Source: Cercophora sp. LCS_1
Taxonomy: Eukaryota; Ascomycota; Sordariomycetes; Sordariales; Lasiosphaeriaceae
Reading direction: 5' to 3'
Length of the DNA: 64,000 nucleotides
Assembly: GCA_036250225.1 (NCBI GenBank)
Contig: JAPZLL010000009.1
Location: 62,001 to 126,000 of the forward strand
The notes under the pieces are model-generated. The model did not search any database, was not told the DNA's origin, and worked only from the letters and a program-made list of their open reading frames with translations. Every line of letters starts with the position of its first letter. The first letter of the stretch is position 1. Shown one piece after another: positions 9,988-20,995 of the stretch. The position numbers and the translations under genes are program-made.

Positions 9988-10310
9988 GTTTGCGCACTCC
10001 CGGGGCTGTCTTTGTTGGGATTTGTGCGGCGCCCCCTTTCACGAGTGTTGTCGTCGGTTAAGGGGCGGAATAAAGTTTACGAAAGCCGAATGCGAAAACA
10101 AAGTGGACGACTTGGACACAGGCACACCAAGCATCAACCCCCAGCACGTGCAAGTGCATGAAGCCGCAAAAATGGGGTCGGGAACGTTAGCGTAACCATT
10201 ACCAGACGTCAAGGAGTCGTTGTCGGCATCATGCACCTGATCATCGATGATGAGCTTGTTGGCCTGGAAGCTGCCGACATAAAGAGGCCGGAAGTGTCCC
10301 TGACCAGACC

Positions 10311-10336
10311 ATTTCTTTCTTTCTTTCTTTCTTTCT
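10311..10336 (+). repeat. (TTTC)n microsatellite
   Basis: About six uninterrupted TTTC units, lying about 100 bp upstream of a short ATG frame at 10433. Confidence 0.9.
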
Positions 10337-10432
10337 TCACCACTCAGCACAATACCGCAGACACAATAGCCATTCACACACCTCACTCACACAACCCAAT
10401 CCTCTCGGATCACCGAACCAACTTCAGCCGAA

Positions 10433-10495
10433 ATGCAGTTCACGGTCCTCGTTGTCCTCGCCCATGGGTGTCCAAATAGAGAGAACAGCTCCTAA
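10433..10495 (+). pseudogene. Truncated signal-peptide remnant
   Basis: An ATG after a C/A-rich leader with no G runs (like fungal 5' UTRs) opens a 20-codon frame starting MQFTVLVVLA, a signal-peptide-like start, then HGCPNRENSS and a TAA. The leader style matches that of the small secreted protein at 14334. I infer that a secreted-protein gene was cut soon after its signal sequence by deletion or rearrangement. A chance ATG remains possible. Confidence 0.3.
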
Positions 10496-10762
10496 GCGGC
10501 CAGTGATACGATTTGGCTGTCGAAAGTTGAACAGGAATTGATGGTCTCCAACAGCTCAGCAGAGCTGGGCTTCCATTGTTGATGCAGCATGTAGATACTG
10601 CATTTAAGGCAGCAGCCAGCACGGGCAATGGCACGTAAAACGTTGCTCAATCAACCCCGCGCACTTTTTTCCCCCTCAAACCCCGCTTTACCTTTGCGCG
10701 ACATTTGACAGCAAATCAATTACCCAAAACCCAACCACCTTGCCACAAGCACAGCTGCCGGA

Positions 10763-13273
10763 ATGTCATCTCTAATTATCAGGCTCCCGTGCGGCTACTG
10801 TGCTAAATGCACCGACGCCGTACAAAGGTGGTGTGAACCGGTCGACCAGTCCAAGGCCCACTTCTTGAGCGGCTTCCCATACCCTCTGACGCCTGCCAAT
10901 TACTTAAAACACATGACAGACAACAATCTACCACAGTGGTTATGGACCATTGAGGAATTGGCTGTCAACGCTAGAAGCTGTCGGTGTTGTCGCTTTCTCC
11001 TCGACACACTGGACGCCAGCCCGTGGATGGCCTACCAGAAGGAAGACTTCATCATTGTCCAGTCGCAATTTGTCGGTTCAAAGCACAGCAGCGAAACATC
11101 GATTTCTCCGATGGTGCGATATTATGGTAGCCAGCAGCCAGCCAAATACGAACGCTATTACCGGCCGGTGCTCCAGCTATTTAAACCGACTCAACGCGAC
11201 AACGCCGCCCACGAGAGAAGCTCTCACCGGATGGACAGCTCAACCTTCATCCTCCCGCTAGCCGACATGCAGGGGCCGCCGTCCAACAGCGCCCTGGGCT
11301 CCCAAACTTTTCATGGCAGACGAGTTGGCGCTGAAGTCAACATGTCGTTGGTCCGGCAATGGCTGCGCAGCTGTGACAAGGATCATGTTAAAACGGATAA
11401 CCCTGGGCCTGGAGATGCATGGGTAGGTCACAAAGCCGAGAGTTGTGTACCGAAACCACGTCGGGCCATCCCCTGCTTCCGGTTGATCGATGTCAATAAT
11501 CGATGTGTTGTCTTGGCCCAGGACGCGGATCAATACGCCGCCCTAAGTTATGTCTGGGGCCCCTGCAAGCGGCTCCTCCTCACTCGTCAGACCTTAGATC
11601 GTCTTTCAAGCCCCGGAGCTTTGCCAACAGCAGATGAAGACGTTCCTCAAACCTTCAGAGACGCCCTTTGGGTTGCAGACCAGTTGGGCATTCCCTTCTT
11701 GTGGATAGATGCCCTGTGTGTAATGCAAGATAACGACAAGGAACTGGCAGAACACATGGGCATGATGGACTCAATCTACAGCTCGTCAACTCTGACCATT
11801 GTCAGCGACACCGCGAGTGCTGGGAATGGTGTCCCAGGGATAAGCGTCCCTCGCTGCCCACCGCAGGCAATATTCAAACATGGAACTAACTCGTACATCA
11901 GCACAAGGCGCACATTTGGCGCGGCAATGAGAGGCTCATATTGGGAAAGCAGAGCATGGTGTCTGCAAGAAAAGCTCTTCTCGAGACGTCTCTTGGTTTT
12001 CACGGATTCTCAAGTCTTCTACCACTGCAACTGGACGACCTGGTTTGAAGATACGATCCTAGATGCGAAAGAACAAAACACCTTCTGCATTACTCTCGCC
12101 GAAAGAGCAAGCCCGTACAAGAAATCCGCGCGGTGGCACGCACAGACAGCATACGACACACACAGAGCCTTGTTCGAAGGCCGCAACTTCTGGTCCCTAG
12201 TTGAAGGGTACACAAAGCGACATCTTTCCTTCGACAGTGACGCCATCCGTGCTTTCAGCGGGATCCTGAAGTCGGTCGAGAGTACATCCGGACCCGCCCA
12301 CTGGGGAGTTCCGGAATACTCCTTCACCCGCGGCATCACATGGTCGCAGTCTCGGCACGGGTCCCGCTATCGTCGACCACAATTCCCAAGCTGGAGTTGG
12401 GCAGGCTGGCGAGGTGATGGAGGCTTGAAGATCCGCTTTGGCAATGTACGAACACAAGACGTGGACAGCTTGAACATTGACTGGCATTTTCACAATGTCG
12501 ATATCAAGATGGGAACGCACGAGCTAACGCCAATGAAACGCCAGTATACAAGCTGGAGTCGCTCGGAGGGCAACACGATTATCTTGCGGCGACCCAAGCA
12601 TGAAACTGGAACAAAGAGTAGACCCGAACCAGCATCTGTCGAACCCGACCACCCCGCCCTGACACATCTCATCAAGTCGACATCCTTTTTTACCGATCAA
12701 CAACCCTCTGCCGACTGGCAAGCCCAGGCGTCAGCATTCCGGGCAAGCAATACGTACAGTACGTTAGATCGTCACTGGGGCGTCCCAGGCCATCCAGGCG
12801 AGGAGGACTTTGTCGATCAAGACCTCCCACCCTTCATTTATGATTCCGAAAGGATGCCACCGCTCAGCCATATCATCCGGTTTTTCACAAGTTTTACAAA
12901 ATTACGGATTGACACGGAGCCTGATGCAAAATATAACGATCGATACGGCGACAGGACAAACCAGGACGGATCTCCAGTTTATTATGGATTCCGGGCACGC
13001 CAAGTGACGGAGGGCTGGCCGGTTGGTCACGTCAAGTTGGATCCTTCGTGGGACGGAATAGGCAAGGAGCACGATTTCATCTTTGTTAGTCAGAGTTTCT
13101 GGCCACCGGGCGACTCTGATACGGGACCAGCGCCGAGGATCATCTGGGTCATGCTTCTAGGGGATGTCCAAGGCGCGCCTGATCTGAAAGAAAGGGTGCA
13201 ACTGTGTGAGCCCATGACGATGGCGGCGTGGGTGGGGACCAGGCCTGTGTGGAAGTGTGTTAATCTTGCTTGA
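10763..13273 (+). CDS. HET domain protein 2 (intact)
   Basis: Single exon, 836 residues, larger than most HET proteins. A Cys-rich N-terminal region (CGYCAKCTDAVQRWC and ARSCRCCRFLL) precedes the HET core: YAALSYVWG, TFRDALWVADQLGIPFLWIDALCVMQD, then SRAWCLQEKLFSRRLLVF. A FPSWSWAGWRG segment closes the conserved part, and about 280 further residues are unassigned. The ATG at 10763 follows a C/A-rich leader and precedes the Cys-rich region. Likely a cytoplasmic incompatibility or immune-like protein; the recognition partner is not visible. No disabling change was seen, unlike the HET loci at 17830, 22065 and 59441. Confidence 0.85.
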   Translation: MSSLIIRLPCGYCAKCTDAVQRWCEPVDQSKAHFLSGFPYPLTPANYLKHMTDNNLPQWLWTIEELAVNARSCRCCRFLLDTLDASPWMAYQKEDFIIVQSQFVGSKHSSETSISPMVRYYGSQQPAKYERYYRPVLQLFKPTQRDNAAHERSSHRMDSSTFILPLADMQGPPSNSALGSQTFHGRRVGAEVNMSLVRQWLRSCDKDHVKTDNPGPGDAWVGHKAESCVPKPRRAIPCFRLIDVNNRCVVLAQDADQYAALSYVWGPCKRLLLTRQTLDRLSSPGALPTADEDVPQTFRDALWVADQLGIPFLWIDALCVMQDNDKELAEHMGMMDSIYSSSTLTIVSDTASAGNGVPGISVPRCPPQAIFKHGTNSYISTRRTFGAAMRGSYWESRAWCLQEKLFSRRLLVFTDSQVFYHCNWTTWFEDTILDAKEQNTFCITLAERASPYKKSARWHAQTAYDTHRALFEGRNFWSLVEGYTKRHLSFDSDAIRAFSGILKSVESTSGPAHWGVPEYSFTRGITWSQSRHGSRYRRPQFPSWSWAGWRGDGGLKIRFGNVRTQDVDSLNIDWHFHNVDIKMGTHELTPMKRQYTSWSRSEGNTIILRRPKHETGTKSRPEPASVEPDHPALTHLIKSTSFFTDQQPSADWQAQASAFRASNTYSTLDRHWGVPGHPGEEDFVDQDLPPFIYDSERMPPLSHIIRFFTSFTKLRIDTEPDAKYNDRYGDRTNQDGSPVYYGFRARQVTEGWPVGHVKLDPSWDGIGKEHDFIFVSQSFWPPGDSDTGPAPRIIWVMLLGDVQGAPDLKERVQLCEPMTMAAWVGTRPVWKCVNLA

Positions 13274-14333
13274 AGCGGTGGGTTCTGTTCGGGTGTTTTT
13301 TTCTGAGCTGCGCTGTTTCCGTGATACCCGGTCGATCGATGCGCGTGCCGTTCCCGATTCCTTCGGCCTCGATAAATGACGCTCCTGTGGAACAAGGTTG
13401 CGTATGGCGTGGGTCTGCCTCACGGATCAACAGACAATGGGACGAGATAGATTGGGTCAATATAAAATGTCTCAGTACGAGAACCTTTGAATGCGAGATG
13501 CAAAAGTCCGAGGGAGGGACAGGCTTCAAGCAACCGGGTAAGTCGGCTAGGTTTAAAGCAGTGGCGAAGGCAAGTGGGGGCCATACGACCACTCAACGGA
13601 GAGTGGCTAAAACTGTTGTCATAGTATTACGGACTGTTGTCATAATTAAAACCCGTCGAGAGGCGAGGCAGATTGAAGCCCAATCTACGTGCAGGCTGCT
13701 TCCCGAGCGGTGAGATCGCAAAGGAACACAGGATGCGTGATCGGAGGGAAGATTGGTTCGATTTGGTCTCGGCCGACCTCAGTGCCCAGGTGGCCTGTGT
13801 GAAGCTGGGGACTCGAGAATACACCCAAACGCTATTGGCGACGCTCGAGGCCAATCGGCGTTCTGAGACCTGTAATGCGAACCGCCTTACGTCATATCGA
13901 TCATCGTCTGTGACAACGAAGCTCGTAGGGTTGGAGGAATGTTGCTGTGTCTCATGCGGCGCTGGACGTAGCACTTGAAGGATCTCGGTTCGGTTCCTTC
14001 TCGGTGTTGCACGTCGTACAAGGAGGATTTTGTGGCTCCCTACTCGCAAATCATCTCCTGTCTCTCCCTTCGGGGAGCGGATCCTAGTGCCACCGTCATC
14101 TTTGTGAGGCTCACTGCCTCATCACAGCCGACGACAATGAAGGACATGGAAAATAACAGAGGTGCCGACTCTTCCATCTTGCCTCTTGAGAAAACATAAA
14201 TAGACCGAGATGCCTCCTCCTGAAAGCTCAAACTCTTGCTCCAGCATCATCACATTCTGCACATCTCAGCCATCTTTCGCAAGCATCTCTCCAACTCAAC
14301 ACCACCACCACCACCAACAACCAATCTTTCAAC
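13274..14333. other. Intergenic sequence with SSP promoter
   Basis: No gene supported; overlapping frames on both strands (13270-13713, 13627-14049) lack motifs. A TATA-like CATAAATA at 14195-14202 lies about 135 bp before the small secreted protein start, followed by a C/A-rich leader with a run of CAC/CCA repeats. Confidence 0.45.
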
Positions 14334-14684
14334 ATGAAGGTCGCCGCTATCCTCTTCACTCTCGTTGCTGCCGTTGCCGTCAACGCCTCGGCTGTTCCTG
14401 AGATTCACGCCCGCGATACCTGCGGCGCTGGCTACGGCGGTGATCAGCGACGCACCAACAGCCCTTGCCAGGCCTCCAATGGAGACCGACACTTTTGCGG
14501 CTGCGACCGTACCGGTGTGGTAAGCTGGTGCATTTGTTCCTGGCTCAGCCAGCTACAAGTCGTCGTCAGAACCGAGCTAATATGCCTCAAACAGGTCGAA
14601 TGCCGCGGTGGTAAGTGGACTGAGATCCGCGACTGCCGCAACCCAAGCTGCCACGGCACCAACGATGGCGCCGCCGTCTGCTAA
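14334..14684 (+). CDS. Small secreted protein with 8 Cys
   Basis: Two exons, 14334-14519 and 14595-14684, give 91 residues. The 75-nt intron begins GTAAGC and ends ACAG, and both exons join in phase 0. MKVAAILFTLVAAVAVNASA is a clear signal peptide, so the protein is secreted. After a short propeptide-like EIHARD, the mature part has eight Cys (DTC, SPC, HFCGC, ECR, DCR, SCH, and C-terminal Cys), enough for four disulfides. It resembles effector-type proteins of plant-associated ascomycetes; I name no family. Oddly, the intron has no stop and keeps frame, so an unspliced mRNA would code 116 residues with three extra Cys. Confidence 0.78.
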   Translation: MKVAAILFTLVAAVAVNASAVPEIHARDTCGAGYGGDQRRTNSPCQASNGDRHFCGCDRTGVVSWCICSWLSQLQVVVRTELICLKQVECRGGKWTEIRDCRNPSCHGTNDGAAVC

Positions 14685-15629
14685 ATCATCCCGCAACATC
14701 CACCAGCGGGACGAGTAAGGAGTGAGTCGTCAGCGGAGGAATCGATGGGACGCCGTGATGGGAGGATCCAACATCCACCAAACGCCGAGCTGGCGGATGT
14801 TGTCGCCCTTAAAATGGTGTAGACTTGGATTTTTGTCACTCACTACTGTCAAATGATTTGCCAATAATACACTGGACTGCCAGTCAGTTCCTTTGCGTGA
14901 AAGGTTTCCTAGTTGCAACCATGTTTCACGCCGCTATAGTGGGCCGTCCCGCACTGCGGGCCGCTCCGACGTTGCCCGGTATTTTCTTCCGGTCGGAGAG
15001 ATTTGGAACGCGTGAGACCATGTGGCATGTTCCGAGGAATCGTCTCCATGGACCTGCAGGGTGACGATCAATGTTGTGCCAACGTGAAATTGCATAAGCC
15101 CCATCGTTGCATTATTGGCCTATAAAACCAGACTAACGATGCAGTCCCAAACTTTGGAGGCCCTGTCAGCAAGCAAAGGTTCCCAGTTCCCCGCTGCGGC
15201 GTCCACCCCTTTCCAACATGGGAATGGACGGGATAGTTGGACAAGGAGGGGGAAACAGACAAATTCCGGGATTCTCAGGTGACACTGGTCATTCCTTTTC
15301 CTCTCACAACGACGGGCGGACCACTGTCCCCCATCACCTGCATCAGATGGTGGGGCAGCGGTGCATTTATTGCGACGTTTTTGGTAACGCCCAGGCGGTA
15401 GAGCGCTGGGACGTCCAGTTTGGGATGGGCTGAACACGAGAACCCCGGAAACAGGGAGTCATCGCAAGCCAGCGCCCTTGACCCATGTCAATAACCATTG
15501 TGGGATGAGCCAGAAACCAATAAGCTGTGTGTATAAAATGGCATCTGAATCCTCCTATCGGATTCACCGAGTACGCAACTGCAACTGTCACTCATTCAGA
15601 TCACCGGTTTCACGCGGCAACCCGCCACC
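14685..15629. other. Intergenic sequence with GMC promoter
   Basis: No gene supported. TATAAAA at 15532-15538 lies about 92 bp upstream of the GMC oxidoreductase start and is a good core promoter candidate. Confidence 0.5.
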
Positions 15630-17675
15630 ATGGCGACGAAACTTTGCAGATACTTCACGACTCTCGCTATTCTCCTTGCCCCTGTCTTTTCGGCCCCAGC
15701 ACCTGAGCCGCAGGACAATGAAGCCACGGGCGGCTCTAGCAGTGGGATCGAGGTCGACACTTATGATTACATTGTCGTAGGAAGCGGACCAGGAGGAGCG
15801 CCAGTCGCATCCAATCTGGCAAAAGCCGGGCACTCCGTCCTTCTGCTGGAGGCTGGAGATGACCAAAGCGCCGATGTGTCGACCCAGATTCTGCAGCTTG
15901 GTCTTCCTCAGTTCACAAACCGCTGGGACTTTTACGTGCGAAACTATGCCGACGATGTGCAACAACTCAAGAACAATCATTTGACCTGGAGACGTGCCGA
16001 TGGGTCACTCTGGGTTGGAAACGGAAGTGCTGCGCCTGCTGATGCGACACTTCTCGGTGTGTACTATCCTCGTGGTGCGACCCTCGGAGGCTCCTCTGTC
16101 ATCAATGCTGGTGTCAGCGTGTTGCCGCCCGGCAGCGACTGGGACTTTATTGCGTCGTTGACTGGTGACCAGAGCTGGCGGTGAGTAGATGCCAACGAGT
16201 TCGCGTTCCAAAGCTGATATATTCACAGCGCCAACAAGATGCGCCAGATCTTCGAACGCATCGAGAAGAACCTCTATCTCCCTCCGGGAACGCCAGGCCA
16301 CGGCTTCAACGGCTACCTCAAGATCAACGGCAACGACGGCTCCATCTGGGACAACAACCCGGAGCTAGTCGAGACCCTCAAACCCATGGTTGCATCCGTC
16401 GGCGATAATCCGGCCCAAATCCTCCCCATGTTCACCCGCGACCTCAACAACAACAGCCCAAACAGGGACACCACGCAAGGCCTATTTGGGCTCCCCTTCC
16501 ATGTCAACCAAACATGGGGCCGCTTCAGCGCCCGCAACATCATCCTCGACACCCTCAATGCCAAGAAACCCAACGGCTCACCAAAATACCGCTTGACCCT
16601 CAAAACCAACAGCCTCGCGACCCGCGTCCTCTTCGAAACTAAGCCCAACAAAAAGCCCAGAGCAATCGGCATCGAATACCTGCAAGGACAAAGCCTCTAC
16701 GGCGCCGATCCCCGCTCCAACCCATCCGCAACCGGCACCACGCGCCAAGCCTTTGCCCGCAAAGAAGTCATCCTCTCGGCCGGCGTCTTCAACACACCCC
16801 AACTCCTCCTCCTAAGCGGCATCGGCCCAGCCGCCGACCTAGCCACCCACAACATCACGGCGCTGGTCAACGCCCCAGGCGTCGGCAAAAGCCTCCAAGA
16901 CAACCAAGAGCTCCCCGTCGTCGGCCTCGCCAACGCACCCTACACCACCGTCCCCGAGCCAGGCGATCCGCAATGCACGTTCGGTTTCCCGCCCGACCCG
17001 TGCATCGCAGCCTTTGCCCAAGGCACAGGACCGTACGCGCGCGCAGGGAGCAACGCGCACGCATTCATGCTCCGCACGAACCATTCCACCAGTGACAAGG
17101 TCGACATTTTAATGTTTGGCATCGGCAATTTTGCCTTTCGCGGGTATTGGCCGCCCGAAGCGGTTTCCAACATCCCGTTTGACCCGCCCGGCACGTTTGG
17201 GTTGTCCATGGTGAAGATCAACCCGCAGAATCGGGCCGGGACGGTGAAGCTACGAAGTGGGAATCCGCGGGATACGCCGGTGATTAACTTTAATTTGTTT
17301 GCGCAGGGCGCCGCGACGGATGTGGGCGCCATGGCGGATGTTGTTGCGTGGGCGAGGGGTGCGTATGGAAATGTGGCGGCGCCGTTGGGGCCGTTGCAGA
17401 CTCGTGAGCCGCCTTGTGGTGGTGGGAGTTGTCGGGCGGGGGATGAGCAGTGGATTAGGGAACAGGCGTTTGGACATCATGCCGTTGGGACTTGTGCTAT
17501 TGGAGCTGCTAGTGATGCTGATGCGGTGCTGGATTCGAAGTTCAGGGTCAGAGGGGTGAACGGGCTGAGGGTGGTTGATGGGAGTGCGTTTCCTAGGGTG
17601 CCAGGTCCGTTTCCGGTCATCGCGACGTTTCTGCTTGGGGAGAAGGCTTCGGGGGTCATTTTGAATGATGCGTGA
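15630..17675 (+). CDS. Secreted GMC-family FAD oxidoreductase
   Basis: Exons 15630-16180 and 16229-17675 around a 48-nt intron (GTGAGT...CACAG) give 665 residues. A signal peptide (about 1-21, LAILLAPVFSAPAPEP) implies secretion. The FAD-binding start YDYIVVGSGPGGAP lies near residue 45; the first GMC signature is YPRGATLGGSSVINA and the second is ILSAGVFNTPQLLLLSGIGP. The catalytic-domain His is in FGHHAVGTCAIG, and the end GLRVVDGSAFPRVPG is typical. These flavoenzymes oxidise alcohols, aryl alcohols or sugars and make H2O2 or reduce quinones in lignocellulose decay. The second canonical catalytic His/Asn is not obvious in the FPRVPGPFPV segment. The substrate cannot be assigned. Confidence 0.88.
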
Positions 17676-17829
17676 GCCGGAATGGGGAGGGAGAAAGGGG
17701 TGGCGGGGGGGGGGGGTTTTCTTCCAGTGTGTATTTTTATGAGTTTTCTCTGGTTTATGTCTCGCTTCTCCCGGAAACTGTTTGCCTCCAAAGCATGATA
17801 CACAGAATGAATCTAGGGCAAAGTATCTT

Positions 17830-20089
17830 CTAAACGAATGTGACACTCTCCCGCAATGTCCCGTCTGTGGTGGCCTCACCGTGCATCACGCCGTGGACGT
17901 AGGCAGCCCCGATGATGGTGAAGTTCTCACCCGAGGGCCGAACCACTATTGGACAGGCACACCCATCCACAATCAGTACCTGATCCCCTTGCTCAGACCA
18001 CAACGGTGCAAGGAGGAAATGCCCTTGTTCAGACGTCGCAAAACGCCGACATGCCATGCTCCATCTAAGCTCTTCAAGGAAGATTGAAAAGGCCAACCAC
18101 CTGTAACCGAGTGTCCGCCGATCTCCATCACTGCTATTTCCACCATTTCGCCATGTCTCCCCAGCAACCCACTCGCCCAAGAGTTCATCAGTCCGAACGT
18201 GCGAGAGCACGAAACGTGGTCCTTAGGTTTGTTTTTTCAAACTTTTCTGCTGCACCACCTGTATCCAAAAACTCATGATGGGCGAGAAACATCAAAGTGC
18301 AAGTGAAACAGAGGAATGGCTCTCCGTCTTCGTACATCTCCCATCTTCCCGGGTATTCCAATTCCTTCAACTTGTGGTCCGCACAGTTGTGTACGAGCGT
18401 TCTCCAGAAGGCTTCTATACGTCCCTCGGCGGTAAAGGGGTATTTTTCCTCCGTGGAGAGAAGATGACGTAGCCAGGCTTCCAAGTCGCTCGCTTCTCCC
18501 GGAATATTACTCAAGCAAACACCCAAGGTGTTGACTCGGCATATTATGGCTGTAGCTCTGACACGAAGCTGGTGATTTGAAATGTTGAATGTCACCTGTT
18601 CTTCCGTGTTTTCAGGACAGCCTGAAGCACTGAATCGTGGTGCTGTCCAGACAAACTTGTCGCAACCGTCTTAGGCGCAAAGATCCAGCACCCAGGATGG
18701 CAAGCCTTTGGGCTTGAGAGCCGGGTTATGGCAGAGCAAGTTTAACAGCCCCAATGACCCGGTTTGCTCGAGGAAAGCCTGAGCGACTCGCTCAAACACC
18801 GAGGCTGTTGTAGACCCAGGAGAGTAATCATGGTTCAGCCCACTGTCGAGCACCGTCCCTTCCGTTGCATGGCGCTCCATCACTAGCTTGGAGACCCCCA
18901 GGAGACTGAATACCTTGTCTCTGGGATCACCGCATTCATTGATGCTGAGGGAGTACGCAAAGTACATCAGGATTCGGGCTGGGTAGAGGCCTTCTCGTCC
19001 TCCACCAAAAGTAGCGATACATTCTAGCATACCGTCCACCAATAGATCCTGCGTGGAGGTAGCGGGTTCTCCATTGATTGGTGTGAGTATTTTCGTGTGG
19101 CAAATATTCCGGTGTTGAGAAAGCCACTCAACCCGCCGCAAAGGGTCGACAACAGTGGCTCCAGGGGATTGGAGACTAAGCCTATTCCCAAAGAGGTTGA
19201 GTGATGACGTAAAGGGCACAGAATAGGCAAACAATTCGAAGGGGAGGCGCCAACCTCCACCTAGGATCCAGACATCGTCGGACAAGATAATCTCTTGCAT
19301 CACCCAACATCTCTTGAACCATGTCCGTTCCAGGAGGTTGATGACTGGCCTCCACCCCTCGGGTTGTCTTGGGTCCGGCAGTCCGCACTTTCTGAAGCTC
19401 TGCAGGTATGGTTGTTGGTTTCCTGACATGTAGTCTGCGAGGTGCTTTGGGGGTTGCCAAAACAGGCCTTGGATGATACTGGCCGCCCCGGCGCAGGAGT
19501 CGTCATCTCCCCCGAGCCAGGCCAACGTCATCTGCGCTTGCCGGTACACTCGATCCATCATGCTGACTTGTGCCGCACGCTCGACCAAACCATCCTAGTT
19601 GATGCCAACGGCATCAATCCAGAGATAAAATTGCCCATCGTCCTTCCTCAATTCAAGAAGGGCATCGCAGAGATTGGGAAAAACGCGAAAGTGTTTGCCG
19701 TTGAGTTGGATACCGACCTTGTCTCCGTCCACGTATGGCTCTTGGCCTTGGGCAGGCGGACCCCAAGTGTACGAGAGGGCTTTGTAGGGTGGCGCGTTGC
19801 CCAGGGAGAAAACAAACATCCCGAGTGATATCTCGTCCGAGCCCTGGAGGGGATGCCTCACCCCAGGATAACAGCAGCAGGAGTGGTAATGATCACCCCA
19901 TTTATAGTGAATCGGGAGTCCATAATAGGTGTCAGGTTTATCCAGGCGATATATGAGGCGGTGTCGTCCGCACGGTGGCCCCGCAACGTGTTCCGACACT
20001 GAGAACTTGACCACTCGGATAGAGGTAGCCCCAATCGAATCTGAATAGCTGAAAGCTTCGGAATTTTGCTCTAGGCCCGGAGTTGCCAT
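17830..20089 (-). pseudogene. HET domain pseudogene (two stops, one frameshift)
   Basis: One continuous HET-like frame of about 750 codons starts at ATG 20089. The core is recognisable: YKALSYTWG, LCDALLELR, FYLWIDAVGIN, then after the break VERAAQVSMMDRVYRQAQMTLAWLGG and a GLPSWVLDLCA segment. It is interrupted by TAG at 19595-19597, exactly where this family has Gln in the CINQ motif (CAG to TAG), and the preceding Cys is Gly. TAA at 18671-18673 breaks LCA/DGCDKFVWTAP, and a frame change near 18188-18200 separates TFRALARSD from DELLGEWVAGETW. The frame then ends normally after a HFLLAPLWSEQGD-type C-terminus. Three independent lesions make it non-functional as a full-length protein. Confidence 0.85.
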
Positions 20090-20531
20090 GATAAGTGTGC
20101 TAGTCGGTTGTCGAATCCGTAGGGTTGTTCACCGAGGAAGATAGCCGAACGCGAAAAATGGCGGAATTGTTGAAGGAAACGGACCTAGGCTGTCCGCAAG
20201 GGCCCGAATCAATTTATTGGATCCGATCATACGCGAGCGGTCTGTCCGCTTGATCTCCAGCGCGGCCTGGCTTGCCCCTCTTCAGAGCCCACCCGCCTCA
20301 GAGGAGCTCGGTCGATGTGCACTTCGGGAAAAGGGAATTCTTCTTGAAGCTCAAGCAACCAACCCGGTCATAGTATCTCAAGATGAGACTTCAATTTTTT
20401 TTTTAAAAAGTGTGACTTCCCCTTTATCAACCCCGTGCTACCCAGCGTTTTTAATCTCGCACCACCAAATCAACCTAACTCACCGCTCCCTTCAACCACC
20501 AATACACGCGCCCTGATTACAAACCCTCCGC

Positions 20532-20995
20532 TCAAAGCCGCCCATACCACTCCCTCTGACTCAACATCCAAACCAAGCCAATTCCACTATTCAAAATAGG
20601 GAAAAACGCACTCCTAAACGACGACGTCCTCCAGATCAAAAACTCTCCCACATTCAAAAACATGACGCCCGCAAAACTCGCAATCGCGAGCGTGTACAGC
20701 TCCCGATTGTTGATATAATACGCCGCGTAGATGCGCATGAGCGAGGTGTAGAAGTTCTTGACACCATAGACGTGGGCGAGGAGGAGCGAAGGCGGGGGAC
20801 TGCGCGGTCCTTCAAACTGTCCCATCGACGTTTTCGCCGGGGCAGTGTAGCAGACTACTGTGTGGATGATTGCAAAGCTTCCCAACTGTTTCCGTTCTTG
20901 GTTAGATTGCGATGGGATTGTAGGGGTGGATGGGGACTGGGACATACGGTGAGAAGGAAAATCGGCAAGTAGCCATCTTCTGTTGAGGGGAGCAT
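20532..20995 (-). CDS. ERG28: Ergosterol biosynthesis scaffold Erg28
   Basis: Exon 1 is 20948-20995 (16 codons, MLPSTEDGYLPIFLLT) and exon 2 is 20532-20885. The 62-nt intron starts GTATGT and has a CTAAC branch site; the total is 133 residues, the usual length. The body fits Erg28 (PF03694): an aromatic-rich first membrane segment, HVYGVKNFYTSLMRIYAAYY, then LYTLAIASFAGVMFLNVGEF and a final LVWMLSQREWYG. Erg28 is an ER membrane protein that holds the sterol C-4 demethylation enzymes (Erg25-Erg26-Erg27) together. A longer open frame up to 21341 exists but lacks family features, so I start at 20995. It is a housekeeping gene between two broken HET genes. Confidence 0.88.

Noticed and set aside
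13270..13713. Gene following HET gene 2
   Set aside because: No motif, overlaps the HET stop region, and frames on both strands are equally open.
19595..19597. TAG in the HET pseudogene as recoded or read-through codon
   Set aside because: The locus has two further lesions including a frameshift, and the following GAT gives no read-through context, so loss of function is simpler.
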